Of a stretch of DNA of 64,000 nt, positions 25,100-36,959 are shown one piece after another; positions within the stretch are counted from its first letter, which is position 1, and each line of letters starts with the position of its first letter. The translations under genes and the position numbers were made by a program. Under the pieces are notes generated by a model that was given only the letters and a program-made list of their open reading frames with translations, was not told the origin of the DNA and ran no database searches. Location: NCBI GenBank assembly GCA_028583605.1, contig CM053336.1, positions 26,281,007-26,345,006 of the forward strand, written 5' to 3'. The DNA comes from Dastarcus helophoroides (taxonomy: Eukaryota > Arthropoda > Insecta > Coleoptera > Bothrideridae).

Positions 25100-26070
25100 A
25101 ATATATCACACTGACATGCTTTCAGTATTAAAACCAGACAGTTTTGATGACGCTATTAAAGCAACAAAAGGTATTTTTCAGTATAACGCTGATAGTAAAA
25201 GTACACCATCATTTGCTTTGCACTTTAGCGCAACATTTAAAAAGGTACAAATTTAGCCAGCAAATAATTTATAAGAAGTAAAATTCTTCCATTTCCTTAA
25301 GATCTTGAAACCAAATTGGTTGAAATAAAGCGTTTTAGGAAACTTGTGGAAATTCAGTGAAATACCGAACTTGGCAGCTTACTTATAAAGAATATTAATT
25401 AAAAATCTAGGAATAAATAAAAATTTCTGGTTTTAACAGAAGATCTCATAAACTTGGAATATTTTATTTAAGAAAAATTAAGTGCAGCTTACAAACAATT
25501 GAAACTTAAAAAATCCCCCGAATCTTATCAAATATTGGTTGAAACCACACTTGTTTTAACTATATTCAGAACAAAAAAAGAATTGGAGACATATAATATT
25601 TAGATTTGGATTCCTGCAAACAGCAAGTGGCAAATGTCACTAATATATAAACCAAGTTCAAGACAGGTCTTCCTGTAAATAAAAAAAATACTGACTCAAC
25701 ATTATAAAAGAATTTCTGCAATAGGAAAGGAAAGTAGGGCAGTTATTATTTGGATTCCGAAAAATTAGCAAGAATATTTTCCTTCACTTAAAAAATCCGA
25801 GGAGATACACCTGCCTGGTTTTTTTTACCTTTTTACTTATCCATATTCAAATCAGTGGATTGACGCAGCAATTAAAAAATATGCAAAAGATCGTGGTGAA
25901 AAAAATCCGGAATTGTTAACATCCTCACATTTAGAAAAACATGTAACAACAGTTACCCAAACTTTGAATCTTAAAGGAAATGAAATTGATCAGCTAGCAA
26001 AGTTCATGGCACATACTACAGAACTCACCAACAATTTTAAAGTTGGTTTTTTCTTAGTAAATTTTTAAAC
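25100..26070 (+). pseudogene. relic of a tyrosine-recombinase-like metazoan gene
   Basis: Conceptual translation across several stops and frame changes matches, in order, a multi-copy family I recall from arthropods and cnidarians. The segments are LKPDSFDDAIKATKGIFQYN; TPSFALHFSATFKK; EDLINLEYF; SPESYQILVETTLVLTILFR; and the C-terminal block SSHLEKHVTTVTQTLNLKGN with EIDQLAKFMAHTTEL (25924-26030). In intact members the last block is tyrosine-recombinase-like (LRKH..T, then GHD..VHR..YRLP). Here the Arg is Glu and the GHxxxxHxxxY segment is lost, so catalysis is excluded even apart from the stops. No terminal repeats are visible around it. Confidence 0.6.
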
Positions 26071-27895
26071 GTTGTAGCAACACAAATTATCATAATTTAA
26101 ATCGCAATCACTAGGAATGCAAGTAAGTTGACTTAAGCAAGGGAACCATTTTTGTTTAAAGTATAAAACATATTTATGTATAACTTGTTAATATTTTACT
26201 TTTAAAATTAATGTGGGTATTACTGTTACAGGCATAGTAAAAAATTAGGATAATGTTAACTATGCCCGGGCAATGTGGGCAATGACCGCTTATATTGGTT
26301 ATTGCGGGAAATATGAAAATATTTTACAGCATTTCCTACTTTGCTTAGTCATTGTGAACAATGCCCACAATAAACTGGCCAAAACATATGTGATTACCAC
26401 GTCAAATCTAACCTCACTTTACGCATTGCACTGTTTGTCTGCAAACACTCTGTCCATTTTCAAAGTTTTAACTTGTACCAATTGTTTGTTGGTTTTTTTC
26501 TACATTTCGGCTTAAAATTTAAAATTATAGTTTTTTTAAAAAAAATCATGTTTAGTTATAAAATGTTTTACCTTAATTTCATTAGTTCGATTACTTTTTT
26601 CTAATTCGAATTTAAACCACATATTTCGACTTTTTTTTTAAATTTCGTAGTAACATTTTTTTTAATGAGTATTTTTGCAAATTTGAACTTGCTCTTAACT
26701 TAATTTCAAACTTGAAAAATTTACAGTTTGATAAATACATTATTAGAACAAAGAAAGGAAAACTGAAGCAAATGTACTCAAGAATTCAGTTTAAAATTTG
26801 CAAGGAGTCAATGGCTGTTACCTGCTACAAAATGTTGAAATTTCCATCTGTTAGCGATTAAAGCTATGATAGATGTTTTTGTGATCAGAAATGTAAAACC
26901 AAAAATGCAAATGTCGCAAATCAGAAAAATTATATAAACTCAAAATGTCATAACAACAACCCTTACTTTAAGAATAATTAAAACAAATATGGGTTCGTTG
27001 CTTACATTTTTATAACTTTATTAATATTGCTTTATAAGTTACAAGTATAATACCAAACCACTAATTACATTTTACTTCATATTTATCAACCTGTCATGGT
27101 CAATGTGAGCAAAGGTTAATTTGGAAAGGTAAGGCATTCTTTACATTGACCGAGTACTGCACACAATGACTGATTTCTGACTATGCGCGTAACATTATAA
27201 CCATTTAAATAAATTAAAGTAAATATGTATAATGAAAATAACGCAATAATTATACAAAATATTTCTTGAAAAACTCTTCAAACGGGACCATTTTTGTTTA
27301 AACTTTTATACCTTAAATCATTGTTTTTGCATTTTTTCCCCATTTTGACCCTAAGGCGGGTCAAAACAAACGTCCAAATTTATGTTTAATGCTATGACAT
27401 ACCATTTGAAAAAAAGACCAACCCAAAAAAAATCAGTCTGTTTCAAATAGTGGCAAATTTTAAACAAAAATCGACCTGTTTCAGAGATTCTGCCAAATTT
27501 TGGATTAGTTTTATTGAATTTATTGCAGTTGCCACTCTGTATCTGTTTAATAAATATTTCATGTATTTATATAAAATTAAATGTATTCTAGTTAAGAAAG
27601 TCTCTAAAATTTTGCAACTGATCAAAAAGTAAATGCTGTTAAATTTAAAAATTGCCATTTGAAAGCAATGTGGAAAATTTAGTAGAAGACGACATCCCTG
27701 AAGATAATGAGATACCTAGAGTAGCAACCAAATCAAGTGAAAAAACGGAGGCGCAAATATGCAATATTACTAAAAAGCACAGTAAGGGGAAGAATTTCAA
27801 GAATATCCAAACTTTAAATTTGAATGTTATTTTTAGTTATTCATTTTCATTTTGGATCCTTATTGACGCGCCTTAAAACTTGAAATTTACCTTAT
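26070..27895. other. no gene recognised
   Basis: AT-rich. A short block at 26510-26710 has the AAATTTCGACTTTTTTT texture. Words like CAATGTGGGCAATGACC (26272) and CAATGTGAGCAAAGG (27101) suggest an old repeat. Small ORFs at 26273-26515 and 27652-27876 lack any recognisable feature. Confidence 0.35.
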
Positions 27896-27900
27896 TCATC

Positions 27901-28082
27901 TTAACTTATCGAGCACAGTTTGGAAATATTTAAATTATTATTAAAATTATTTTTTGTCAGATGTTATAAGGTGACGTTTTAAGAATTTTAGATACCGTGT
28001 AAATAATATTTTCAAAAGTAATCAATTTCATTTATTTAAGTAATAATTTAAATATTTGCAAACTGGGCTCGATAAGCTTAAA
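27901..28082. mobile_element. small MITE-like inverted repeat
   Basis: TTAACTTATCGAGCACAGTT at 27901 continues through TGGAAATATTTAAATTATTA. It is mirrored by the reverse complement of 28038-28082 (TTAAGCTTATCGAGCCCAGT and on), with several mismatches over ~45 bp. There is no coding capacity. A related partial copy is seen near 19020-19060 (CAGTTTGAAAATATTTAAAT). Confidence 0.55.
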
Positions 28083-28330
28083 TGGATTTAACATCTACTA
28101 ACAGATCTTGGGTGGATAGAAACACATGAAATAAAATACATGTGTTTATATTACAGTTTTGGAAGATAACCTTGACCTGCAGTTTTGTTGGGGCCACTTT
28201 GTACAGAATTTGCGAAGAAAATATACAAAACAATGTGTCATAATTAAAGGGTGCTAATATTGCCTTATTTGTATACATGGGTGTCATTATTACATTCCGT
28301 TCGGTGGATGTCACTTTGCAAAAGGGATGC

Positions 28331-28331
<1 letters not shown>

Positions 28332-28362
<31 letters not shown>
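28332..28362. repeat. (TA)n microsatellite
   Basis: About 15 TA dinucleotides between GATGCG and CTGGTTCGG. Confidence 0.97.
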
Positions 28363-28364
<2 letters not shown>

Positions 28365-28659
28365 GGTTCGGATTCAAGAAGTTTTTAGCAGGTAAGGCTT
28401 ATCGTTTGCCGAAAATTCTGGAACGCTTATTTGCCATTTGCTTCATTATTGCGGCCGCTTTCCTTCATCAGATATTTCGAGAAAATTTCCTTATATTCTA
28501 AATTCCATAATTACATTTCGATACAATATTATAAAGACCAACATAACGATCTTTTCTAATATTCATTGAACCATGATTATTTGAAATTTTTTACCACTGT
28601 GTACAATCTCCTTTTTACTTTAAAATTGCTAATATACGTTTACGCTTCTTATCCACTAG

Positions 28660-29260
28660 TCATTTGCAAAATTGGGTTTTAAATTGTTGCGAGATTTCAT
28701 TCAACTCATCAATTAATTTCGCTTTTGTACGTACGAAACTAGTTTGTTATATATTTTTTTTCATTTCATGATACGATGTTTCTAATGGCGACAGGTCTGG
28801 ACTATTAGATGGCCATTCTAATAATGGTATATTTTGTGTATTAAAAAATTTATTAACTATCTTTGCTGCGTGGCATAAAGCAGCATTTGCTGGAACATAT
28901 ATTCTTCGTTTCCATTTTCTAGCATCGGAATGGATGGCAATAGTTCATTTTGTAAAGTTTCCTAATATTTATAAGCATTAATTTTTCTATCTATCACAAA
29001 AAGTCGTCTCACTTCTTGAGAGGACATACAACCCCACACTATGGCTGAAGCAGGAAATTTAACCGTACGCTTTAATGTATCTGAATAATGCTCATCTACT
29101 TTTTTTCTTAAAACCCAACTTCAGTTATGTTTCACACATATCCCAAATTTGGATTTATCACTTCAAATTATTTTATTACAGTCATTGGTAGACCACGTAG
29201 AGTGCTTCTTAATTCATTTTTACCTAATCTTCTTTTGCTTTGTAGTAAGCAGTGGCGTCT
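28660..29260 (-). pseudogene. Tc1-like transposase relic
   Basis: Minus-strand translation gives the C-terminal half of a Tc1/mariner DDE transposase: SDKSKFGICVKHN (first acidic block, from FSDES.F), ASAIVWGCMSSQEV (from ..VMVWGC.S..G), and LLEWPSNSPDLSPLE (28775-28830, the third acidic block of DD34E enzymes). The end is LIDELNEISQQFKTQFCK and a stop. Stops and frame breaks occur between these blocks, so the gene is dead. The N-terminal DNA-binding half is not found. I could not see terminal inverted repeats. Confidence 0.75.
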
Positions 29261-29399
29261 CTTTTGCCAAAATATTTTTATTTGACAAAGTTTTATATTT
29301 GAAAATTTATAAGTGAGTTTCACATACCATATAAAATCCGTACCAAAGTCTTTTTACACTTCGCAGACATGTATTCTTGGATACGGATTTTCCAGTAGT

Positions 29400-29730
29400 T
29401 TAATCCTATTAAAACTGAAATTAATGATCGCTATATGGAAATCGGCCAATTAACATTATTTCGCCCGTTGGGTGCCGACCGTTTTAAAAATTTCAAAAAT
29501 AAATTTCCAGAGACAATGTTTAATGAGATAGAAACAAAATAATCTGCATTATTTGCGATGTGTTTTCTCAAACAATAAAAGGAGCAAAATTCATTGTGAC
29601 AATACCTGCCAGCACGGCATCTGCAGAACGTTCATTTTCTGGATTAAAACGCATTCACACATATTTGCGTAATACACAAGGGCAAGAAAGGCTAAGTAAC
29701 CTATCAATTATTGCTCTCGAAAAGATTTAA
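29400..29730 (+). pseudogene. hAT transposase C-terminal (dimerisation) relic
   Basis: From 29582 the plus strand reads AKFIVTIPASTASAERSFSG, then LKRIHTYLRNTQGQERLSNL, then SIIALEKI and a stop at about 29729. This is the hAT family C-terminal dimerisation domain with its P.S.ASAERSFS signature, typical of the insect ZMYM/TTF-type hAT proteins. Upstream sequence from 29450 (TLFRPLGADRFKNFK) may belong to the same gene but contains a stop. No upstream zinc finger or catalytic segment was recognised. It lies tail-to-head next to the Tc1 relic. Confidence 0.75.
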
Positions 29731-29739
29731 AACCTAATT

Positions 29740-30845
29740 CCGCTTTTTATGATGACGTTATCAATACATTTTTATTGATTTATAAACAATAAATACTGTG
29801 TTTGTTAAATTGTCAAAAAAATCTTAAAAGTGTAATGAAACATAGTGTTTAGTGTTTTACTTTCAAACACGCGAATAGGATTTTAATAAGAATTTTCTAA
29901 TCTGTAAGTATACCACAATTTTTAATGCGTCACATTTACTTTTGTCTATATCGGATATCATATTGCCTACCCTGTCCAGAATTTTTATTTTATTTTTGGC
30001 CATTTTTGATAGCTATACATTAGGATAAAAATTTAAAAAATATATAATTGACCTGGAAATTTGGTTTTTGTCTTTCTTTTTCAAAGCTTCAACGTTTGAC
30101 ATGTGTATCTGCTCAGTACGAATTATGCAATCGATTTCAGGCTAACTTCTCCACGAGATAGATACTTGAAATTTTAACCATATCCGAGAACGAATGTGGA
30201 TGAAATATATATTCACTTCTGATAATTATTGCACAATTAAAAAGAAAATGTTTAGAGAAGTAAACATTAATTTAATTCTTTAAATTTCAATTCATATACC
30301 TGTACGTTTACTGAGAAAAATTTGGACTTAACTTTTCGATATTGATAAAATTGCCAATTGTTATAATAAAAAAATATTAACAAATTTCGAAAAAAAATGC
30401 TTGATATTGATTTATTTTTGAAATTTTTGACAATTTCGTCTTTTCAAAATATTGTCCTGTGGACTAAAATTCTTCTTAAAAACAAAATTTTTATCTCCCA
30501 TAGAAAAATTTAAAACGTTTTTAATAATCAGTTAACATTATTCTTTACTTCTTTTCGATCTTGCTTTTTCAAAATTGAACAAGTACTTGTTTGGTAATTT
30601 ACTTAATAAAACTCTAAGGACTATTTGACAGACAACGCACAGCCTAGACCGGTGGGTTTACAAACATGAAATTTCGCACATGTATTCCTTTTGTAACGTG
30701 AATAAGTACTAAAAATGATTTTTAAAAATTCATCCCTCAAGATTGTTAAATAAGGCATGAATGTTATTATGGAATTTTGTCATTTTTGAAGATAAAAATA
30801 TGATCATTAGTCCTTGGTCCCAGTTTATAAATAAAAGTAAACTAA
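29740..30845. other. no gene recognised
   Basis: AT-rich intergenic sequence; 30350-30560 has a weak AAATTTTGAC array texture. Confidence 0.4.
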
Positions 30846-31009
30846 TACCAAAGCAAATAAACATTTTTACGCCTGCCTAGTTTTATTGAAACCGTTTCGG
30901 AAAAAATTATACGAATGTAAAAAATATGAATCCAGGCTCGTGACTTTGTTTATTTTACGATGCCGATTGCTCAATTGCACTATTCTACGGCAGTAATTAT
31001 TACTGAAAC
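30846..31009 (+). repeat. 5' part of F-box repeat unit, left of the P insertion
   Basis: TACCAAAGCAAATAAACATT begins the unit. The same junction word recurs at 37347 (plus) and, inverted, near 39815. This segment is the distal upstream region of F-box copy 1, cut off from the proximal part (36237 onward) by the P-element insertion. Confidence 0.75.
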
Positions 31010-31775
31010 CACAAACCACTAACACTATAGACCGGTAACCCAAATGGCACGATTTTCGCTGGTTTGCGGCGCTTGGGTTAGACTCCCTATCGTAAGATGG
31101 CGCTCATAGCCGGTTGTTTTCCTTAGCGCTTCCCGCGTTTTTGATCATAACATAAATTTCAATCCACTTATGGCGGCGACGCGAATGTTTTATTTTCAAT
31201 CTGTTAAATAGGAAATTGTTAATTTATTTTCATCATGGATTGTAATTTTTTTAAAATGCTTCCTGATGCTATATTCCATTGGTTCAGTTGTTTATATAAT
31301 ATGTATGTATGTGTTTCAGGAACGGGGTCAGTGACCATATGGTGAGTTTTTTTTATAAAAATTGATCGTCTAGTGTGATTACAGCATAGCATTACCTTAT
31401 CACCCCAAATCAATTAAAACTAGCAGTATATTCACAATCAATAGAAAATTGAGAATTGTCGTGTTTTAGTATCCTGATATCTGTAGACATCATGTGTGCA
31501 GCATCCAACATTTTGCCCCCCTTTACGTTATCAGAAAACTATCTTAGGTGTTCAAATATTCTTTTGATCGAAGTTTGTTTTAGATGATGAAATTAATGTA
31601 TCATGCAATGGCCCATAATTGTTAAAAAACGAGTCTAGAATCTTTGGTGCATCGACTAGTGATACTTTGAACCTGATTTAAATGCAATTCCTACATTATT
31701 CTTACCTAATGATGACTATGGTTTGTACCTGCTTTCTTAAAATTAAATTAGTAATACTAAATCTTACTCTTTTAG

Positions 31776-34700
31776 CTCGCTTACCGATTAATGAACAACA
31801 AATGCAGCCCTCGGTTTCAACTGTGAAGAATTCACCCTCTACTTCAACTGCTGTGCACGAAATGGAATTGACACCTACTTCCTTAAATGTGGCTTTGGAA
31901 ATATCTTCCTCATTTGCTGCACCGTCATGGTCTACTCAGTTCAAAGATCAGCTTGCAAGTGAGTAAATATCTAAGTTTATATATGAAATATTTTGTGGCA
32001 ACAATCCTTTAATTTCAAACAATATGTTGATTTTACTCGTATAAAATGACTTATGCAAGATAATTTCATGAAATTAACTTAAGAAAAAATTTTCAAAATG
32101 TTACTGGAAAAAATCTCATAGCTAATATTTTTTTTTTACATATAGGTAGAGATTTTCGGCCAAAACTGAACCTTCTTTCAACTTGTTAAATTTTTTTTTA
32201 CACCGTTGAAATTAATTTATGTATTTTTTTATTCATTTTTTGTGAATTTTTCAAGTTTTTCTCAAAATTTTAACTCTTCTCAAATTTTCATGTGTATAAT
32301 CTTTGATTTTTCCTAATTTTAAATATTTTTCTATAAATTCCAAAATTCTGTTGAGCATTTTGAGTCACTTCAAATTTACAATAGTTTAAACCTCAACAAA
32401 GTACCTATAGTTGAAATTTCGATTTTAAATTTAAAATGTTTATCTTTTTTTTCAATATTACCAATAACACTGAACTAAAAGTTACGGCTTATGATTACAT
32501 TCATAGTTTTTACTCCTTTATTACATTAACACTTTATAAATAAATTTGAAAAAACTTTCATTTGTTAAAATTATTTTTTCAGAATTTTAATATTCTCAAA
32601 ATAGTTTTCTCTTAAATCCTTAAATTCAAAATTTTGTTAGAAGGTCTGAACTCCAAGAGAAAATTGGAATGTTCATGTTTAATATCGCAAATTATTTTGA
32701 AGTATTTAGTTTCCTCTCACTGCTAGTCTGAGTTTTTAAATCTGCAATTTTGATTTATGTATTTATTTTTTCTCTATAATTTCGACTTATAACTTGAAAT
32801 GTAGACTTTTTTTGTTTTTCAAATTATCGACCTTTATTCAAGAGTTTCGACTTTTTTGTCAAAATTGAAACTTAAATTTAAAATACCTACTTTTTTCTAA
32901 ATTTCGTATCTAAATTTTAACCTCATAAATTTGGGAATTTTATATGATACATTTTAAGTTTTTTCTTTAAACTCCAAACTTTTTACCGTGAAAATTAAAC
33001 TTCTTTCAAAAAATTCAACTTTAAAATCGAGAAGTTGATTTTTTTTAATAATTCCGAGTTAAAACTTGAATTGAAACAATGGTTTCTTGCCAGTCCAATC
33101 CTAGATAATAATATAATGCTAACTTTTGCTGTGGAGGTCTTCATGATTACAATTTTATGGTTATAATAATAGTAATAAATTAATTGCTAACTGCATATTT
33201 CTACTTTACACAATAAACGGATGGAAATTAAAGGAATAGATATTTATTTATTTTATATATTATACACTGAAGCAAATCAATCATTTTTTACACCCATCAC
33301 TTGTAAACAATTATTGCTGCTATTTTAAATTCAACATTTTTTTGCAGAAGACCCACTTCCAAGTAAGATATTACCTCTTACACCACGTAGGATGCTAAGT
33401 CGAGTTGGCATAAACATTAAAAAAGATATGACCCCCAGGAAGAAGGTGTATGAGCAGGTTAAACGCATTCATAAAAAGCTAAAAAATGTTTGTAACATCA
33501 AAAATAATTACAAAAAGCGCTTATTTATGGCCAAGAAAGTTTCCAAAATAAATGGATTAGAGGAAAACTTGTCAACTTTGAATGAATTCGCAGCGCAATT
33601 TATTCGATGCCAGTTAAGAGAAGCTGAAAGAACTACTAAGCAACATCGGTTTACAACAAATGAAAAAATATTGGCGCTTTCCTTATTTAATCACGGTCCA
33701 AAGGCTTATCGTTTTCTGTCAAAAATTTTTACGCTGCCCAGCAAATCAACTTTAAAAATTTTTTTGCGGCAAATTGATTTTAAGGCTGGAATCAATCCCC
33801 ATATATTTGAGGCCTTAAAAAGAGCAACAAAAAAAAATGAATCCCTCCAATAAGTATATCTCGTTAATATTTGATAAAATAGCAGTGATGCCAGCACTAA
33901 ATTTTAACGAAAATAAAGAAATAATTCAAGGGTTTGAAGACATGGGAGATGGTGCGAGATCAGGAGAAATCGCAGATCATATGTTGATTTTTATGGTTAG
34001 GGGAATAAAAAGAAAATTTAAGCAGCCGGTTTGTTATGCTTTTTCCAGTAAAGGTGGAGTGAAAGCACCACAACTGAAAAAATTGCTGAAAGAAATCCTA
34101 ACTATTTTAATGGACAATGGTCCCAATACCATTGGTGAACTAAGGTTGCTACCCCACATTACTGACGAGCATATATATGCACATAAAATTAGAAAAATAA
34201 AGGTGAAACACGCTGCCCAAGTGCTTAGCCAACGATTTGCATCTACGATGCATCTCCTAAGCAATATTGGTAATATATGTTTATATAGGATTAATAACTT
34301 TTTATATTCATTTATGATATTTTACAGTTGGGACAACTAGTCTGCCTAAAGAAATTGGCGATACAGCGAAGATTTTGTTTTTCTTTGACAAACTGTTTGA
34401 TTCTGTCAATGGTGACAAAACAAGTGACAAAGGGAAGACATTCAGATGTGGCATAACAGACCAGAGTGACCATATTTGCTTCTGGAGAGAGGAGGCTATA
34501 CCACTTTTACAAGAAATGAAATTTCTAGCACCAGACACACAGCAGCAGGAGAGACCCCCCGCTTTGGGGAACTGGATTTTCACCTTGAATAATTTAATTA
34601 ACATATGGTCAATAGTAAAGGCAGATGGGTTGGATTACTTGCTTGGACGACATTGAAATCAAGATTCGATTGAAAATCTATTTGGACAAATAAGAAGCCA

Positions 34701-35458
34701 TGGTGCTTTAAATGTTATGCCTACTCCATCTGCCTTTATTGGCGCCTACAAATCTGTTTGTGTTAATTCTACACTTAATCTATATAATCCTACGTTTAAT
34801 TGCAAAGATGATATGGGACAAAATTTATGTAAAGGTTTAAAATGGTTTTTTAAGGGTGCCAGGGAGCCATTAAGCATTGAATCTCAGGAATCATTGGCTC
34901 AACCTTTGGCTCCTTCACCACCCACAATAGCAGCCCCTGATCCCCCAATATCAACCGTTTTACAGATAATTTTTAACATTACAAATAGTTATGTTGCAGG
35001 CTTTATTTTAAAAAAAGTCAAAAAGAAAATTCTATCATGCAACAGTTGCAAAAATACACTGTTTTGCACAGATAAAATACTTCTAGAAGATAACAAACTT
35101 ATTTTAGAAAGGGAATATGGTGGAGCTTGGGCAAAATGACTCCTATCCGACAAAAAAGTTTGCCCTTTGTTTCTTGAAGATTTATGAGACAATCATGGGG
35201 ATTCTTCGAAACAAACCATATTTTCCTAATATAGTTAAAATAAAAGATAGAATTAAAGCGATTGTTAATTTAACGTTTATTCCATGTTTAGAACATGATA
35301 AAGTTATTGTTAGTTATGTTATAAGACTTTGCATTAGAACTTTGATCAATGCCTACTGCCAAGACATTAACAAGGTAATTAATGGTAGAGACAAAAGATT
35401 ACAATCTGTTAATGACTCAACAAAACGGCGAGCAGTTTCAATTTTACAAAAAAGATAG
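31776..35458 (+). pseudogene. P-element/THAP9-like transposase, broken
   Basis: Would catalyse cut-and-paste transposition of the surrounding element. Exon 31776-31958 (Ser/Thr-rich linker, RLPINEQQMQPS) joins in phase to an exon at 33348 (acceptor TTTTTTTGCAG). That exon carries TPRKKVYEQVKRIHKK, a coiled segment, and the conserved ALSLFNHGPKAYRFLSKIF block. A frame change falls in a nine-A run (33829-33837). The next frame starts the RNase H-like core with LIFDKIAV (first Asp kept) and GFEDMGDGARSGEIADHMLI. A 70-bp intron follows SNIG (GTAATA..TTTACAG), then GTTSLPKEIG and FFDKLFDSVNGDKTSDKGK. A TGA at 34654-34656 interrupts LLGRH/NQDSIENLFGQIRSHG. A second frame change lies at 35117-35139. 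No THAP zinc-finger exon was recognised upstream. Two frameshifts and one stop make it inactive as read. Confidence 0.85.
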
Positions 35459-35459
35459 T

Positions 35460-36118
35460 TTAAAAAGTAAATCAGTTATTATTATTAGCTCTTATGAATA
35501 GAGTATCATGATTAACAATAAAAATGTTTTCTTTGTTTCAGTTTCGTGACATTCACAATGGGAATCATTGGTATTCTTCACAATTAACCCTTTTATCGAG
35601 TATTGTTACAAATTATATCATGCTTATTAGTTTAATAAGGAAGCAATTTGTAAGTAGTAACTGATGTATTTTGTTAATTAGCATTTATTGTTTAATAAGA
35701 ACTATACTTATAATGAACAGATTACTTTAGTATTTTGAGGTTCTTATAAGAGGATATCATTGTATTAGGATTTTGAACTAAGCGTAAGAAGTTTTCTGTG
35801 TACCCCTATTTTTATTGGGTTATAGAGTTTATTATTGGCTATTACTATTTTTATTTATTTTTTTATGTACATAACAAATATTTAATATACTTACATGGAA
35901 GGATAATTTTTTTTATTGATAACTTATGATTATTCCCTAGTAATTGATTTTAAAATTATTGGAATATGTGTACTATTTTTTGTTGTGCAAAATACTTTGC
36001 TCAAATTGTCCACATTTGATCGAAGAATTTTTCGCAACATAAAATGGATCACATTCTTAATATTTGCATTTAAATTCCCCGCTGGTTCTGCCTGTTACTA
36101 GTCGATAATAAAGAAATC
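35460..36118. other. 3' non-coding part of the P element
   Basis: AT-rich sequence between the transposase and the right end. The small ORF at 35916-36101 has no family features. Confidence 0.5.
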
Positions 36119-36357
36119 CAACAATTTTATTTCGGCTTCAGCGCCATCTCCGAATAGGGAGTGTAAACTCTGATGACGTCATCTGGGCCAAGTTCATTAT
36201 ACGGCCGTTACGCGTCTATAGTGGTAGTGGTTTGTGACTAAAACTCGTCTCACAAAAGTATGATTTCTGTAATCGGCATCGTTGCCGCCATCAAACGATT
36301 AACGTAATCGGATGTGGTCGTGCTTCCTCGTGCAGGTTTCGAATGCGCACGAGGTGG

Positions 36358-36365
36358 TATATAAG
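36358..36365 (+). promoter_or_regulatory. TATA box of F-box copy 1
   Basis: TATATAAG lies 54-61 bp upstream of the ATG at 36419. The same context (GTGGTATATAAGCTAGTGCTT) is kept in the other two copies (minus strand, near 39530 and 40755), slightly altered. A single TATA box upstream of each copy fits a discrete, short 5' UTR promoter. Confidence 0.65.
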
Positions 36366-36418
36366 CTAGTGCTTTGAAGATCGACATCAATTAGATTTTC
36401 TTTGCTTAGGAAATCAAG

Positions 36419-36958
36419 ATGTTCTTCCAGGTTTTACCAGTTGTTATCTCCAGCGCATTCTTTCCATTTGGGAACCTTCCTGTGGAACTCCTCTGCATGA
36501 TCCTTCGGTAAAAATTTTTTTTGCCTTGTTTTATTATGTTTTGTTTTGTGGAATTATTTATATAGAGATGTATCATTTTTTATTTTCTTTTTTTCAGTAT
36601 ACTTGATCCAAAATCACTAGTCAACGCATGTTTTGCAAATTCGAAATGGGCGAATGTATGTCCAGATGACCCCGTCCTAAGAAAACGCTTGCGTCAAGAA
36701 ATCCCACGTCAACGACAAACGAGACGGGAACTTCTTCTCAACCCAAGATATGGAGTGGAAATTTCACGAGAAGGAGAGTTAGGTTTGTTTCGTAGAAATG
36801 TTGCAAAAAAAATAAGAGTTCAGCCTTCATCGATTGCTGATTTGAGAGCTGAAAATAGATTATTTAAAATGACGAAGAATTCCAATTCGGGTTCTATAAG
36901 AAGGAAGACAGATGTCAGACACGCCCCTTATAGGCACCTAATTTGCTGTAAATTTTAA
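36419..36958 (+). CDS. F-box protein, copy 1, two exons, intact
   Basis: A 149-residue protein from exons 36419-36507 and 36598-36958, separated by a 90-bp intron (CTTCG|GTAAAA ... TTTTTCAG|TATACTT). The ATG follows a TATA box and is conserved in both paralogues. A hydrophobic N-terminus (MFFQVLPVVISSAFFPFG) leads into an F-box at about residues 19-62: NLPVELLCMILRILDPKSLV, then NACFANSKWANVC and DDPVLRKRLRQEI. F-boxes bind Skp1 in SCF ubiquitin ligases. The rest is basic (RQRQTRRELLLNPRYG, SIRRKTDVRHAPYR) with no leucine-rich or WD repeats, so the substrate-binding part is unknown. The exon structure equals that of copies 2 and 3, but only this copy has an open frame. The P element lies about 175 bp upstream and may have altered its control. 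The F-box call is from motif reading, not a search. Confidence 0.75.
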
Positions 36959-36959
36959 C

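Larger units (their letters stand above)
31010..36236 (+). mobile_element. P-element-like (THAP9-like) DNA transposon
   Basis: The ends are inverted repeats: CACAAACCACTAACACTATA at 31010 against CACAAACCACTACCACTATA read inward from 36236, both continuing GAC. A subterminal inverted pair (ACTCCCTAT..G.AGATGGCGCT) lies near 31083-31105 and 36135-36160. The 8-bp flanks ACTGAAAC (31002-31009) and ACTAAAAC (36237-36244) match at seven of eight positions, the duplication length typical of P elements. The interior codes for a P-type transposase on the plus strand. The 1.4-kb intron at 31959-33347 contains a T-strand AT array (32090-33080). It is inserted upstream of F-box copy 1. Confidence 0.9.

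Noticed and set aside
28400..28480. Minus-strand CTGATGAAGGAAAGCGGCCGC as a second hammerhead
   Set aside because: The CTGATGA core is present, but no GAAA follows at a usable distance and helix II is unclear.
31160..31345. THAP zinc-finger exon of the P element
   Set aside because: A short exon-like piece with acceptor and GTGAGT donor exists near 31320-31342, but no C-x-C-H pattern of a THAP domain is seen.
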